Source: Methanogenium sp. (lineage in GTDB: Archaea > Halobacteriota > Methanomicrobia > Methanomicrobiales > Methanomicrobiaceae). Taken from it: a DNA stretch of 64,000 nucleotides. Numbering within the stretch: position 1 is the first letter of the stretch; each line of letters begins with the position of its first letter. Shown piece by piece: positions 56,616-64,000 of the stretch. The position numbers and the translations under genes are program-made. The stretch spans positions 1 to 64,000 of the forward strand of contig JAUVCV010000001.1 in assembly GCA_030595665.1 (NCBI GenBank). Reading direction: 5' to 3'. Below the pieces are notes generated by a model that made no database searches, was not told where the DNA came from, and saw nothing but the letters and a program-made list of their open reading frames with translations.

Positions 56616-57242
56616 TCAGAGGTCGTTTAAGTGCATCACTGTTTTGATGGTTCCCGGAACCCTTCGGGTGGTGGTATAGGGCGCTCCCTTCCCGTTCTGA
56701 ATCTGAACAGAGAATACCGTCCCTGGGGACAGACCTTCTGCGGGGTAGATGAGAATGGTGAATATCTCACCGGGTTCGATGATGAGGTCGTTATCTGCCT
56801 GCTCCCCTGCGTTGACGTGACTTCGGGATGCAACCGTCCAGTTCGGTCTCTCCAGTGGCATGTTGCCGGAGTACTGGAGTCCTTCGATGTGCTCTTTTGC
56901 AGATATCCTGACGTCTGCGGTCTCCATGTTGACTCCTCCCATCTCCCCTCCCATCAGACGCAGGGGAAGTGATACGGCTCCCATTCTTTCCGGATTGGTG
57001 AGGCCTTTAGCCACCGTGACACCTTCATATGGACCGCCATTGTCAGCAAACCCATAGACCCCGCCATCTGTTATGAGAGCGTCAGCGGATGCTTCTATGA
57101 AATTTGGAATGATACCTCCATCATGGTTAGCGGTTAGGGGGGATCCAAGCAGGTAATGGACTACGACCAAAAGACCGATGACAGCAATGATACCAACGAC
57201 AATATCTGCACCGGTGATGGCATCTTCACGGGAGGGGTTCAT
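56616..57242 (-). CDS. Archaellin/pilin-like exported protein
   Basis: The protein of about 208 residues starts MNPSREDAITGADIVVGIIA and has one N-terminal hydrophobic helix preceded by a short charged stretch, the layout of type IV pilin-like and archaellin proteins. The rest is beta-rich and ends with VPGTIKTVMHLNDL, as in archaellins. I start it at the ATG at 57242. It follows the PLD gene by 39 bases on the same strand. Confidence 0.7.
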   Translation of the reverse strand: MNPSREDAITGADIVVGIIAVIGLLVVVHYLLGSPLTANHDGGIIPNFIEASADALITDGGVYGFADNGGPYEGVTVAKGLTNPERMGAVSLPLRLMGGEMGGVNMETADVRISAKEHIEGLQYSGNMPLERPNWTVASRSHVNAGEQADNDLIIEPGEIFTILIYPAEGLSPGTVFSVQIQNGKGAPYTTTRRVPGTIKTVMHLNDL

Positions 57243-57281
57243 AGTATTTCTTCTGTTCCCGTCCGTTGTTAAAACCATGTT

Positions 57282-58967
57282 TTACCACCGCCGGCGCCGG
57301 ATGATGTATCCAATAAAAAGCAGCGTGATTACCCCTGCGGCAATTTCCTGCCTGAGATGGGTATCCTCACCTGGTGCTGACGGGTCATCCGGAAGTGGCC
57401 CGGCATCCTCCCAGTCTGCGGTGAATACTTCACTGAAGTAGGTTCCTGTGTCCGGGTTTTCTATGATGATACCTGCCTCGCGGTTGAAGGAAGGGGAGTT
57501 TTCGTTCCAGTTGACAGATGAGATGAGCACTGCATCGCCGTCCACGATGACTCCTTTGTTGTGCACTTTCTCCGGGTATCCGGGCCCGAGGCGGGCAAGC
57601 CGTGCCTCCATCGGAAGTCCCTCTGCTGCTGCAACGGCATTTATTCGTGCTGCCATCTCATCATTGTCGTTCTCCCCTTCAATATTGAACCAGTAACTGT
57701 CGAGAATGATACGCACGGTAACCCCCCGGCGGGCAGCGTTGACCGCCGCTTCCAGGTACGGGTTGGGGGTGTTCTTTGTCCAGTTGCTAATGTAGGCCTG
57801 CTGGATGTCAACCGTGTTCTCTGCACCTTCGATGAGTGCCGGAATGAGGTATGCGGTATCCGGGGCAAGGACCGGAGTCACGGTGGCACCGTCAAAGGAC
57901 TGTGTGCCGAATGCCGGTTTGTATGGATCTCCTGTACTCTCCTCCGGCAGGGCACTGGTGTCAGTAAACGGCACAACATCGCCCCCCGCCATGTCAGCCG
58001 TGAAGACCTCTGCGAAGTAGTCTGCTACCCTCGGGTCGGTGATAAGGACACCCCATCCCCTGTTTCCTGCCGTCCCTTTGTCCGGGAATCCGCTCTCTTT
58101 GAAGTTCTCTGATGTCACAAGGACTGCCTCGCGGTCAGCGATGAGATATTTGGCGTGGTCATAGCGGTAACGGGCATGGGCTTTGTCCGTTGTCTCCATC
58201 GTGTATATTGTGGCACCTTTGTCCCGGAGATATGCGGCCGTTCCTTTCTCTTCGGTGCTGATCCCTCCAACCGGCCCGCCTTCTAAGAGAATGGTGACAC
58301 TGACACCATCATCCAGTGCGGCGGCAATGTCTGTGGCAATTCCCGGATCTGCGAACTCATATACATTGATGAGCAGTTCTGAGTCTGCGAGGAGAATGGT
58401 GTTCTCAAGCATCTCCCGCGATGCATCCGGTGCTGCAAATGCTGTCCCGGAGACACCGGAGAAGGATACGGGGGAAAACTGTGACTGGCCGATCATCAGG
58501 GGGCGGGGATCCCATACGCCATCTTCCCGGAAGTGTACCTGCCCCTCGCGGCAGACAACATCTCCCGGCCAGGTGATACGATCGGTCTCCTGCCCGCCTT
58601 CCCGTAATATGATCCCATCACCTTTGTTTCCCAGTTTTAAGGTCCCGGTGCGGATCAGGTCCGGCACATTGGGGGCAGAGTCATACCATTCATAGTCCGG
58701 GTATGCCCCGTGTACCGTGCGGTAGGCTTCTGCCTGCTGTGCCACGACAATTCTTCCGGCTGCCTGGTCGCCATCCGGAAACCGGGCACTGCCCTCCCCG
58801 TCTGATATTGAGACATCAGTGAGGCTTCCTGTTCCCGTGATGACGATGTATTCGTCGGCCTCTCCTTTGTACCAGGTGTCCGGGCAGACTTCTGTTATCG
58901 TGAATGCCGCTGTCACCGTGCCGCAGCAGAGGAGGCAGAGTACGAGGAAGAGGGGGAGGATGTGCAT
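57282..58967 (-). CDS. Secreted, membrane-anchored phospholipase D-like protein
   Basis: The 561-residue protein has a signal peptide (LFLVLCLLCCGTVTAAF), a lamin-tail-like domain (about 25-130) and two PLD halves with HAKYLIADREAVLVTSENF and VHNKGVIVDGDAVLISSVNW; both H-x-K motifs are present. A C-terminal membrane helix ends IIRRRRW. Outside-facing nuclease or phospholipase activity is likely; the target is unknown. It is divergent from the mfnE-like gene. Confidence 0.86.
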   Translation of the reverse strand: MHILPLFLVLCLLCCGTVTAAFTITEVCPDTWYKGEADEYIVITGTGSLTDVSISDGEGSARFPDGDQAAGRIVVAQQAEAYRTVHGAYPDYEWYDSAPNVPDLIRTGTLKLGNKGDGIILREGGQETDRITWPGDVVCREGQVHFREDGVWDPRPLMIGQSQFSPVSFSGVSGTAFAAPDASREMLENTILLADSELLINVYEFADPGIATDIAAALDDGVSVTILLEGGPVGGISTEEKGTAAYLRDKGATIYTMETTDKAHARYRYDHAKYLIADREAVLVTSENFKESGFPDKGTAGNRGWGVLITDPRVADYFAEVFTADMAGGDVVPFTDTSALPEESTGDPYKPAFGTQSFDGATVTPVLAPDTAYLIPALIEGAENTVDIQQAYISNWTKNTPNPYLEAAVNAARRGVTVRIILDSYWFNIEGENDNDEMAARINAVAAAEGLPMEARLARLGPGYPEKVHNKGVIVDGDAVLISSVNWNENSPSFNREAGIIIENPDTGTYFSEVFTADWEDAGPLPDDPSAPGEDTHLRQEIAAGVITLLFIGYIIRRRRW

Positions 58968-59077
58968 ATCTGAGAGATATGCAGGGCAACATATACACGT
59001 TACGAATTGAATTCATTCGTGCTCTTTCGGCGAACTGCTTATGTCTCAGAATGGCGATGATTTATCAGGGTACGGAA

Positions 59078-59707
59078 ATGGATACGGCAGCAGAAAAGAG
59101 AGACACCCTCCTGATTGTTAAAGCCGGAGGCAGTCTGACATCAGAGATTAAGACATTATCTGAGCTTCTCGTATCATCCGGCCGTGACATTCTCATCGTC
59201 CCGGGCGGCGGCCGCTTTGCCGATGCCGTCAGGGATACGGGTGCGAAGGGTACTCCGGCGCACTGGATGGCCATCTGTGCGATGGAACAGTCTGCCTGGC
59301 TGTGGGTGGCTGCGGGAGCTGTTCCCGTGGATGGGGTGCATGATCCGGTGCAGGGTGTGGCAGTCCTGCTGCCATACCGGGCGATGCGGGAGGCAGATCC
59401 CCTGCCCCATTCCTGGGACGTGACGTCTGATACCATTGCAGCATGGGTTGCATCGGTGCGGGATGTCCCGCTTTTGCTCCTGAAATCGGTGGACGGAATA
59501 TTATGTGAGGGGGAACTATGTGAATTTGTTTCCGGGGAGATGGGGGAGGGAACAATGGAAACAGACGTTGTGGATCCGTTATTTCTTTCCTTTGCCCATG
59601 CGTCCGGTATCAGATGGACCATCATTAACGGCCGCGAACCGGATCGAATACGTCGCTTCCTGCAGGGGGAAAGGCCTCCCGGAACCTATTCTTATCCACA
59701 TCTTTAA
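59078..59707 (+). CDS. mfnE: Amino acid kinase-family protein, probable MfnE (methanofuran pathway)
   Basis: The protein of about 209 residues has VKAGGSLTSEIKTLSELL, IVPGGGRFADAVRDTG, AHWMAICAMEQSAWLW and SDTIAAWVASV, the features of small archaeal amino acid kinases including MfnE, which phosphorylates an aminomethylfuran intermediate of methanofuran. The assignment rests on this pattern and the methanogen setting. The start could be the ATG at 59057, but 59078 has a better upstream region. The zinc-ribbon and EF-1beta genes follow. Confidence 0.78.
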   Translation: MDTAAEKRDTLLIVKAGGSLTSEIKTLSELLVSSGRDILIVPGGGRFADAVRDTGAKGTPAHWMAICAMEQSAWLWVAAGAVPVDGVHDPVQGVAVLLPYRAMREADPLPHSWDVTSDTIAAWVASVRDVPLLLLKSVDGILCEGELCEFVSGEMGEGTMETDVVDPLFLSFAHASGIRWTIINGREPDRIRRFLQGERPPGTYSYPHL

Positions 59708-59737
59708 TAGTTTTGATGCTGAATTAATGAGTTAACT

Positions 59738-59899
59738 ATGGCAATAGAGAAGTGTACCTCCTGTAATGTCCCGCTCGCATCAGAGGGCTGGACAAAGTTC
59801 TCCTGCCCCAAGTGCGGAGAAACCATATACCGGTGCCATGACTGCCGGCACCAGAGTATTCCATACGAATGCAAGAAATGCGGATTTATGGGGCCCTGA
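59738..59899 (+). CDS. Zinc-ribbon protein next to EF-1beta, 53 residues
   Basis: This short ORF encodes four CxxC-type pairs (CTSC, CPKC, CHDC, CKKC), so it should bind two zinc ions. The same small gene precedes EF-1beta in many archaea and is thought to be linked to translation. It ends 3 bases before the EF-1beta start. Confidence 0.85.
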   Translation: MAIEKCTSCNVPLASEGWTKFSCPKCGETIYRCHDCRHQSIPYECKKCGFMGP

Positions 59900-59902
59900 A
59901 AC

Positions 59903-60160
59903 ATGGGAGACGTAGCAGTTATTATCAAAATTATGCCCGTGTCACCTGAAGTTGACCTTGTGGCACTGCAGGCGTTAATCAAGGAAAAGCTTCCCGGAAC
60001 ACAGGATCTGGTTGTCGAACCTATTGGGTTTGGCCTCTCCAGCCTGATGGCTGCCATCGTCGTCCCTGACGCTGAAGGGAGCACCGAAAAGGCTGAGGAA
60101 ACACTCCGCGGCCTTGAGGGTGTTGAGTCAGCAGAGATTGTCTCTGTTACCCTTACCTGA
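59903..60160 (+). CDS. ef1b: Archaeal elongation factor 1-beta
   Basis: The 85-residue nucleotide exchange factor for EF-1alpha has VAVIIKIMPVSPEVDLVAL at the start, the VEPIGFGLSSLMAAIVVPD core and VESAEIVSVT at the end. It is complete and of normal archaeal length. It follows the zinc-ribbon gene by 3 bases. Confidence 0.96.
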   Translation: MGDVAVIIKIMPVSPEVDLVALQALIKEKLPGTQDLVVEPIGFGLSSLMAAIVVPDAEGSTEKAEETLRGLEGVESAEIVSVTLT

Positions 60161-60182
60161 GAACAGAATATTTCTGTTCTTA

Positions 60183-60392
60183 TCAATTTTTTCCTGGGCC
60201 GGTGTGCCTGTTTGGTACGGTGGCGTTTACTGAAGGCTGAATGTGAGTAATTGAGATGTTCTCTGTATTCTGTCCACCTGCATCAACACACATTCGGTTT
60301 GAAATAAAATCCTCGTACGTTAATCCTTTCGTATATTGACGAATATTCTCAATACTTTTCAAGTATATCGTACAGGTAGAGATCCGTTTCAC
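60183..60392 (-). pseudogene. HepT-like toxin remnant (DUF86)
   Basis: The first 38 or so residues (LKSIENIRQYTKGLTYEDF and SNRMCVD) are clear HepT/DUF86 sequence. After DA the frame runs into unrelated sequence (GGQNTENIS) and ends after 69 residues, so the RNase motif (R-x4-6-H-x-Y) is missing. It overlaps the nucleotidyltransferase gene by 4 bases, the standard MntA-HepT order. Confidence 0.8.
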
Positions 60393-60682
60393 GTGGCATA
60401 TATAACCTCACGTAACACACTTTTTTGGATATGGGGATGGATTCCGTCAGCGGTTACCAGGTCTACCCTTCTCTTAAAAAGAGATTCAGGATAGTGTTTC
60501 AGCCCCATATAATTGTCAAATGTTTTCTCTCCGGGTGAAAATTCAACGAGTATGTCAATATCGCTATCCGGATTATCCTCTCCCCGCACAACAGATCCGA
60601 ATATACCTATTTTCCGGACCCCGAACTGTTTGAATATCTCCGTTTCATGTTTTCTCAGGATGTCAATATGAGGAGAATTCAT
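60389..60682 (-). CDS. mntA: MntA-like nucleotidyltransferase
   Basis: The protein of about 97 residues has the minimal nucleotidyltransferase signature (KIGIFGSVVRGEDNPDSDID) and continues VDLVTADGIHP. It normally AMPylates the HepT toxin; here the partner is truncated. I start it at the ATG at 60682 (MNSPHIDILR). It is probably still intact itself. Confidence 0.85.
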   Translation of the reverse strand: MNSPHIDILRKHETEIFKQFGVRKIGIFGSVVRGEDNPDSDIDILVEFSPGEKTFDNYMGLKHYPESLFKRRVDLVTADGIHPHIQKSVLREVIYAT

Positions 60683-60747
60683 GATATTGATGGTTATGGC
60701 ATGCAATTGTAAATAATCTGCCGGGAAAAGCGAAAGGAGAACTATTT

Positions 60748-61545
60748 TTATAATATCCGGGTCGGGTTTATATGATTTCCATCGTCACAAATTGCTCCTC
60801 CCGGCACCACCCGCAGCACGAACTGCGAGGTCCCCAGTCCTCCGGTCGGTGTCCTGAGATTCGCTGAAAAACAGTAATCACCCGGCGCGAGTTCGGGACT
60901 GGTAGTGAAGGTGATCTCTGAGAGATAGTTGCCGAAACTTCTGCCGGTAAAGCTGTCTGGCTCTATTGTCGCCTGTATTTCCTCCGGCCAGTCCGGGCAT
61001 GCGTCTGCGGGGATCGGTCCGTAGTTGGCGTTGCAGGGGATGGTTGAGAGACTGAGGGACACCGGACCAGTGTCGCGCTCGCCGGTGTGGATAAAGAAGT
61101 TCACACTGCCTGATTCACCAGGAGTTAGGACGAGGACTCCCTGGCAGAAACTGCCGCCACTCGTGTAAAAATGTCCGGCGAGACCGGGAACCGGTTCGTC
61201 TGTTACCGCCATCCGGATCCAGTCGTCAGCGATGGCATCATCTGTTCCCTCCGCTTCGGCATGAAGATAGAACCAGGTGGTCTGGATGCCGTGTGGGTAT
61301 ACGTCAGGATCTATCTGTGCCGTGAACCGTGCGGTGTAGATGCCGAAGGGTTCTGCCGTGATCTCTTCTGGTTCTATTCTGAATGTCAGGCCGTCCGGCA
61401 CCGGTATGGTGTCAGTTTCGAAGAGTCCTGAGACCGGCACAACCCGGAATCGGACTTTCCCTGGATTTGCTGTTCCGGAGTAAAAGGTATAGTTGACGTC
61501 AGTGGATGGAAATGATTCGGTGGCCCAGTCCTGGATGATCAGCAT
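60748..61545 (-). pseudogene. Truncated surface (S-layer-like) protein
   Basis: The frame of about 265 residues encodes beta-rich domains (GIYTARFTAQIDPDVYPHGI; ESGSVNFFIHTGERDTGPVS) like methanogen sarcinarray/S-layer proteins. It has no signal peptide, and upstream the frame runs only 19 codons further to a TAG at 61603-61605. It also ends abruptly without an anchor. It looks like an internal piece of a larger secreted protein. Confidence 0.55.
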
Positions 61546-61581
61546 GGGTTCACCAGAAAATCCTCCAATGGGGAGGACATT

Positions 61582-61842
61582 GTGGCGATAACCGATAAAG
61601 ATCTATACTTTTTCAAAAATCCTGCGCACGTATTGGATTCCGCAGTGACGACGAATGCCCGACAAAATGTGACCACTCAGCTGTTGATTGGAGAAAATGT
61701 CCCGTATCATGGAATTGAAAGTGTGTTCAGCGGTTTCTACAAATCAGCATTCCTGCCTTATATTCTTGGAGTCCTGATCGTCGTTGCAACCGGTGCAGCG
61801 TATTATCTGGTACGGCGGTATCGCAGGAACGGTGCACAATGA
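61582..61842 (+). pseudogene. C-terminal fragment of a membrane-anchored surface protein
   Basis: The 86-residue frame has a hydrophilic part and a C-terminal membrane helix (LPYILGVLIVVATGAAYYLV) followed by RRYRR, like the anchor of COG1361-type surface proteins. A GTG at 61582 follows GGGGAGG, so expression is possible, but there is no signal peptide. It starts where the minus-strand surface fragment ends, which suggests a rearrangement. Confidence 0.5.
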
Positions 61843-62001
61843 TTGGTAGCACATCAGGGGATACGAGCGAGTATGCGATCCCCGGATTAAACTCCCCGAC
61901 AAATATTTTTGATATCACGAGCATTTCCTTTAAGAGAATCGACAAAACGGATGCGATGGCCCCCCGATCTCTTATACCTTTATTGCCCCATGGAGGTATA
62001 G

Positions 62002-62115
62002 GAAGGATATGGTCTGATCTTCACCATCGGTGTGGCGCTAGGCTTTTACATCGAGGTGACGATTGTATCTACGGTATTCTGGGTGATCTTTTTAGTCTTC
62101 TCAAAATATGAATGA
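62002..62115 (+). pseudogene. C-terminal tail of a membrane protein
   Basis: Directly after a TAG at 61999-62001 an open stretch of 37 codons encodes EGYGLIFTIGVALGFYIEVT and a second hydrophobic segment ending VFSKYE. The spacing of the two helices resembles the end of MgtC/SapB-type proteins. No start is present, so it is a relic. Confidence 0.45.
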
Positions 62116-62258
62116 TTCTGCAATTAAATTATTCTGTTTTTTGGATCTGTTGGCCCTGTAGAAATGCTGCAAAGCGAAAGACGACGTGCGTTGAAATGCA
62201 AATCGGTCGGATGAACATCGGAAACGTGGGCTCCTGCATCATCCCCGTTTTCGCCTCG
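62116..62258. other. Intergenic upstream of copy B, no gene seen
   Basis: No coding frame is convincing. The stretch contains a T-run near 62128-62133 and short direct blocks, but no clear TATA box for the element that follows. Confidence 0.5.
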
Positions 62259-62492
62259 TTTTCTCACCCTTTTTGATCCCCTGTATTGGGGAATCGGAGG
62301 GTAAAACGGACGTATTTTCTGCTCTTTTTTACTGCCGAAAAAATACGTGTTTAGTGCCTGTTATTTGCGAAAATATCGGTTGATTGAAGATTAATAAGGG
62401 GTCGTGATTGTCTGGGATTTGGGGGAGGATGTAATGCTGTCTCAGGTTGAGATCGCCCCACTCCGTGCTTCTGTGTGGATGTGTTTTTTCGG
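62259..62492 (+). ncRNA. Dispersed intergenic element, copy B (candidate structured RNA)
   Basis: The 234-nt stretch aligns end to end with copy A at 28341-28584 (opposite strand). A CCCC-TGTATT-GGGG hairpin is followed by the long stem ACGTATTTT...AAAATACGT; copy A pairs the same region with different bases in part. The 3' end is CTGTGTGGATGTGTTTTTT, a T-run that could stop transcription. It runs towards the 3' end of the winged-helix gene on the other strand. Confidence 0.5.
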
Positions 62493-62505
62493 AATAATGG
62501 TTCAA

Positions 62506-63414
62506 TTATAGGTTATTTAAGCATTGCTTAATCCGATGAGGAGGTTTTGCCCGGCGTAACAAGAACCGCAGACCGCAGACCGCAGACCGCAACTTAGATG
62601 ATTCCTTTTGTGCCTGGTAGGTCGCATCCATAATCGGATGGTTTGGCAGGTAATTCCAAAGAATTTCCTTTGTCTGAGGATTGATCAGGTAGTGTATGTA
62701 TTTCCCGGATTTCGTGGCAGAAACGGTGCCGTCAGCACACAGCCGGTCCATCTGCCAGGTCACGGCGGATCCGGATATGCCCAGGTATCCAACGACCTCT
62801 TTGCGTGATGCATTGGGATGAAGGATCAGGATTTCATAGATTTGGCGCACCGTAGTGCTCCTGAGCTGCATGATTACGGTCTGTCGAAAAACCTCATATT
62901 TTCCACTATTCTCAAAATATCCGATGTACCCGTTTCTATTGGCCGAGATTATTTTATGTTCCCTCTGTAACATTTTGAGGTGATATTGTTGTATTCCCTT
63001 CCCGATGGTGCATTCACGGGTGAGAGCAGAAAAGGTAATCCCCGGATTATTGCAGATATGGTCAAAAATTCCGGAACGAACAGTGTTATCGAGCACATTA
63101 TGTTTCGTAATCTTTCGGCATCCCAGATGACACCAGAGAATGCCTTTGAACATGCCAAAAATTGCGACCAGGGTGCCTGATATCTCGGCGACCTGGATCC
63201 ACAGGGGGAGTTCCCAGAATGTGCAGGTCCCATCTGCACCGCTCGAATCGACGAGTCCCTTATCAATAAGGTCCTGATCGTAAACGTGGGGTTTTACGGT
63301 ATATCCTCCTGTTGCAGCCTGCACTCCTGTACACACAAACAGCAGAATAAAAGAGAGAAGAAGGAGATGGGATACTATCCTCCGCATGGATGTTCCGCTA
63401 AGAAAGGAATTCAT
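62506..63414 (-). CDS. Membrane-linked winged-helix transcriptional regulator
   Basis: The protein of about 302 residues has an N-terminal signal or membrane helix (SHLLLLSFILLFVCTGVQA), a short outside part, a second membrane helix (VAEISGTLVAIFGMFKGILW) and then two winged-helix units (SGIFDHICNNPGITFSALTR; RQIYEILILHPNASRKEVVG), a layout common in Methanomicrobia. The ATG at 63387 is the alternative start. Its 3' end contains three copies of a 7-bp repeat, which may change the C-terminus. Confidence 0.82.
   Translation of the reverse strand: MNSFLSGTSMRRIVSHLLLLSFILLFVCTGVQAATGGYTVKPHVYDQDLIDKGLVDSSGADGTCTFWELPLWIQVAEISGTLVAIFGMFKGILWCHLGCRKITKHNVLDNTVRSGIFDHICNNPGITFSALTRECTIGKGIQQYHLKMLQREHKIISANRNGYIGYFENSGKYEVFRQTVIMQLRSTTVRQIYEILILHPNASRKEVVGYLGISGSAVTWQMDRLCADGTVSATKSGKYIHYLINPQTKEILWNYLPNHPIMDATYQAQKESSKLRSAVCGLRFLLRRAKPPHRIKQCLNNL
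62566..62592. repeat. Triple 7-bp tandem repeat inside the regulator gene
   Basis: CCGCAGA occurs three times in a row followed by CCGCAAC. Seven is not a multiple of three, so gain or loss of one unit would change the frame of the last 30 codons of the minus-strand gene. Confidence 0.75.
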
Positions 63415-63642
63415 ATCTGATAATCCCCAGTCCCTTCTCCTCCGTAGTCATAGTGATCTGTGTGGAAGGGACGCTATTTAATTTTTCTGTTCACATCGTC
63501 CAACTGAATGGGAACGGTTGTATGACGTGTAAACGATTGGCCCATAAACAATTAATAAACCGAAATCAAAGGTCTGGTATGTGGGAAATGGTCAAATACC
63601 GGGATTATATTCAATTAAAACATCGGAACGGAGCCTATCATT
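63415..63642. other. AT-rich intergenic region between divergent genes
   Basis: The stretch carries several TATA-like and TTAATTA-like blocks (for example ATTTAATTTTT near 63476-63486 and AATTAATAAAC near 63549-63559). It should hold the promoters of both the regulator (minus) and the PEGA fragment (plus). No gene is seen. Confidence 0.5.
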
Positions 63643-64000
63643 ATGAAAAATACCACGAAGAAATATGCCGTTTGTCTTGCCATTCTTGTATTCCTGAGTA
63701 GCTTTTTTCTCGTTGGTGCGAACAGTCAGACAGAGGAGGAACCGGGATACTACATCGTCCACTGGTTACACGTATGACGATGCAGAAGTCTATTTTGATG
63801 ACGAATATAAAGGCAAAATCAGTGGCAGTGAACTATCCGTTGAGGTGGATCCGGCAACACCGCCATACAGCAGGTATTCCATCACAAAAGAGGGGCATGC
63901 GACTTTCACCGGGTATATTGATTCTGTTCCCGCACCAGGAGAAACAATTGATTTTTATCCCTGGTATGTGCAGACAGAACAGCCCGAATCAGAAGGGGTG
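63643..64000 (+). pseudogene. Frameshifted PEGA-domain surface protein, cut by window edge
   Basis: The ATG at 63643 opens a signal peptide (VCLAILVFLSSFFLVGANS) and EEEPGYYIVH, then ends at a TGA at 63775-63777. Sequence typical of PEGA proteins continues in the +1 frame (YDDAEVYFDDEYKGKISGS) and stays open to the window edge. The shift lies near 63750-63770. The gene is either broken here or the sequence has an error. Confidence 0.75.

Noticed and set aside
61839-62111. 90-codon plus-strand frame
   Set aside because: Its composition is unlike protein, and a hydrophobic membrane tail is readable in another frame of the same sequence.
62259-62492. Copy B as a CRISPR leader or array part
   Set aside because: No regularly spaced short repeats occur near either copy.
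63453-63701. 82-codon frame over the PEGA gene start
   Set aside because: It runs through the divergent promoter region and overlaps the signal peptide frame.

Overview
The window is from a methanogenic archaeon, most likely a member of the Methanomicrobiales. The evidence is an archaeal elongation factor 1-beta beside a small zinc-ribbon gene, archaeal-type riboflavin synthase (RibC) with lumazine synthase, a DUF2115/UPF0305 gene, a probable methanofuran-pathway kinase (MfnE-like), sensor kinases with the methanogen-type H-D-I-x-N motif, and many PEGA-type surface proteins. The main gene set is moderately GC-rich; AT-rich pockets mark foreign or decayed DNA. I saw no rRNA, tRNA or CRISPR array.

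Layout. 1-2400: start of an unknown gene (minus) and a bacterial-type ruvC-ruvA-ruvB operon. 2588-6000: AT-rich accessory patch with an ABC exporter and an IS630-family insertion whose two ends and TA target duplication can be read exactly. 6250-14240: a receiver-GAF-PocR protein that lacks a standard start codon, DUF1805, RecQ helicase, a NifX/NifB-like protein, an HXXEE membrane protein, thioredoxin, a flavodoxin-ferredoxin protein, a PP2C phosphatase and a 54-residue protein. 14550-21050: a very large AddA-like/AddB-like helicase-nuclease pair. 21150-28140: flavoprotein, DUF123, two metallo-beta-lactamase-fold enzymes, thiC, a CBS-PAS sensor kinase, a TM2 protein and a small conserved protein. 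28340-31190: an intergenic element (copy A) downstream of a response regulator/sensor kinase pair. 31280-36020: purE, an aminotransferase, ribC, ribH, a second aminotransferase and a small phosphatase. 36300-39010: two tandem CDF metal transporters and an LMW-phosphatase/DUF2703 fusion. 39190-43090: a Yip1-like protein, a surface protein and a MacB-type ABC pair. 43105-48210 (minus): an ACT-metallohydrolase, DUF2115, GerW/YtfJ, DUF2953/YtfI, a methyltransferase and a membrane protein. 48490-50010: a DASS transporter. 50890-56450: a four-gene operon for cell-surface proteins, a molybdopterin-fold lipoprotein and a tungstate-binding lipoprotein. 56616-60160: an archaellin-like pilin, a secreted PLD protein, the MfnE-like kinase, zinc ribbon and EF-1beta. 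60180-64000: a zone of broken genes (HepT remnant, surface-protein pieces, a membrane-protein tail, a frameshifted PEGA gene), the second copy of the intergenic element (copy B) and a membrane-linked winged-helix regulator.

Two themes stand out. First, RuvABC, RecQ and an AddAB-like machine all lie within 21 kb, which together is close to a bacterial end-processing and Holliday-junction pathway in an archaeon. Second, the best candidates for something undescribed are (i) the 50.9-56.4 kb operon, where three exported proteins appear to share a sulfite-oxidase-like domain and are followed by an orphan WtpA-type binding protein, and (ii) a roughly 240-nt intergenic element present twice, with a conserved long hairpin and a 3' T-run, which looks like a structured RNA or a mobile repeat.
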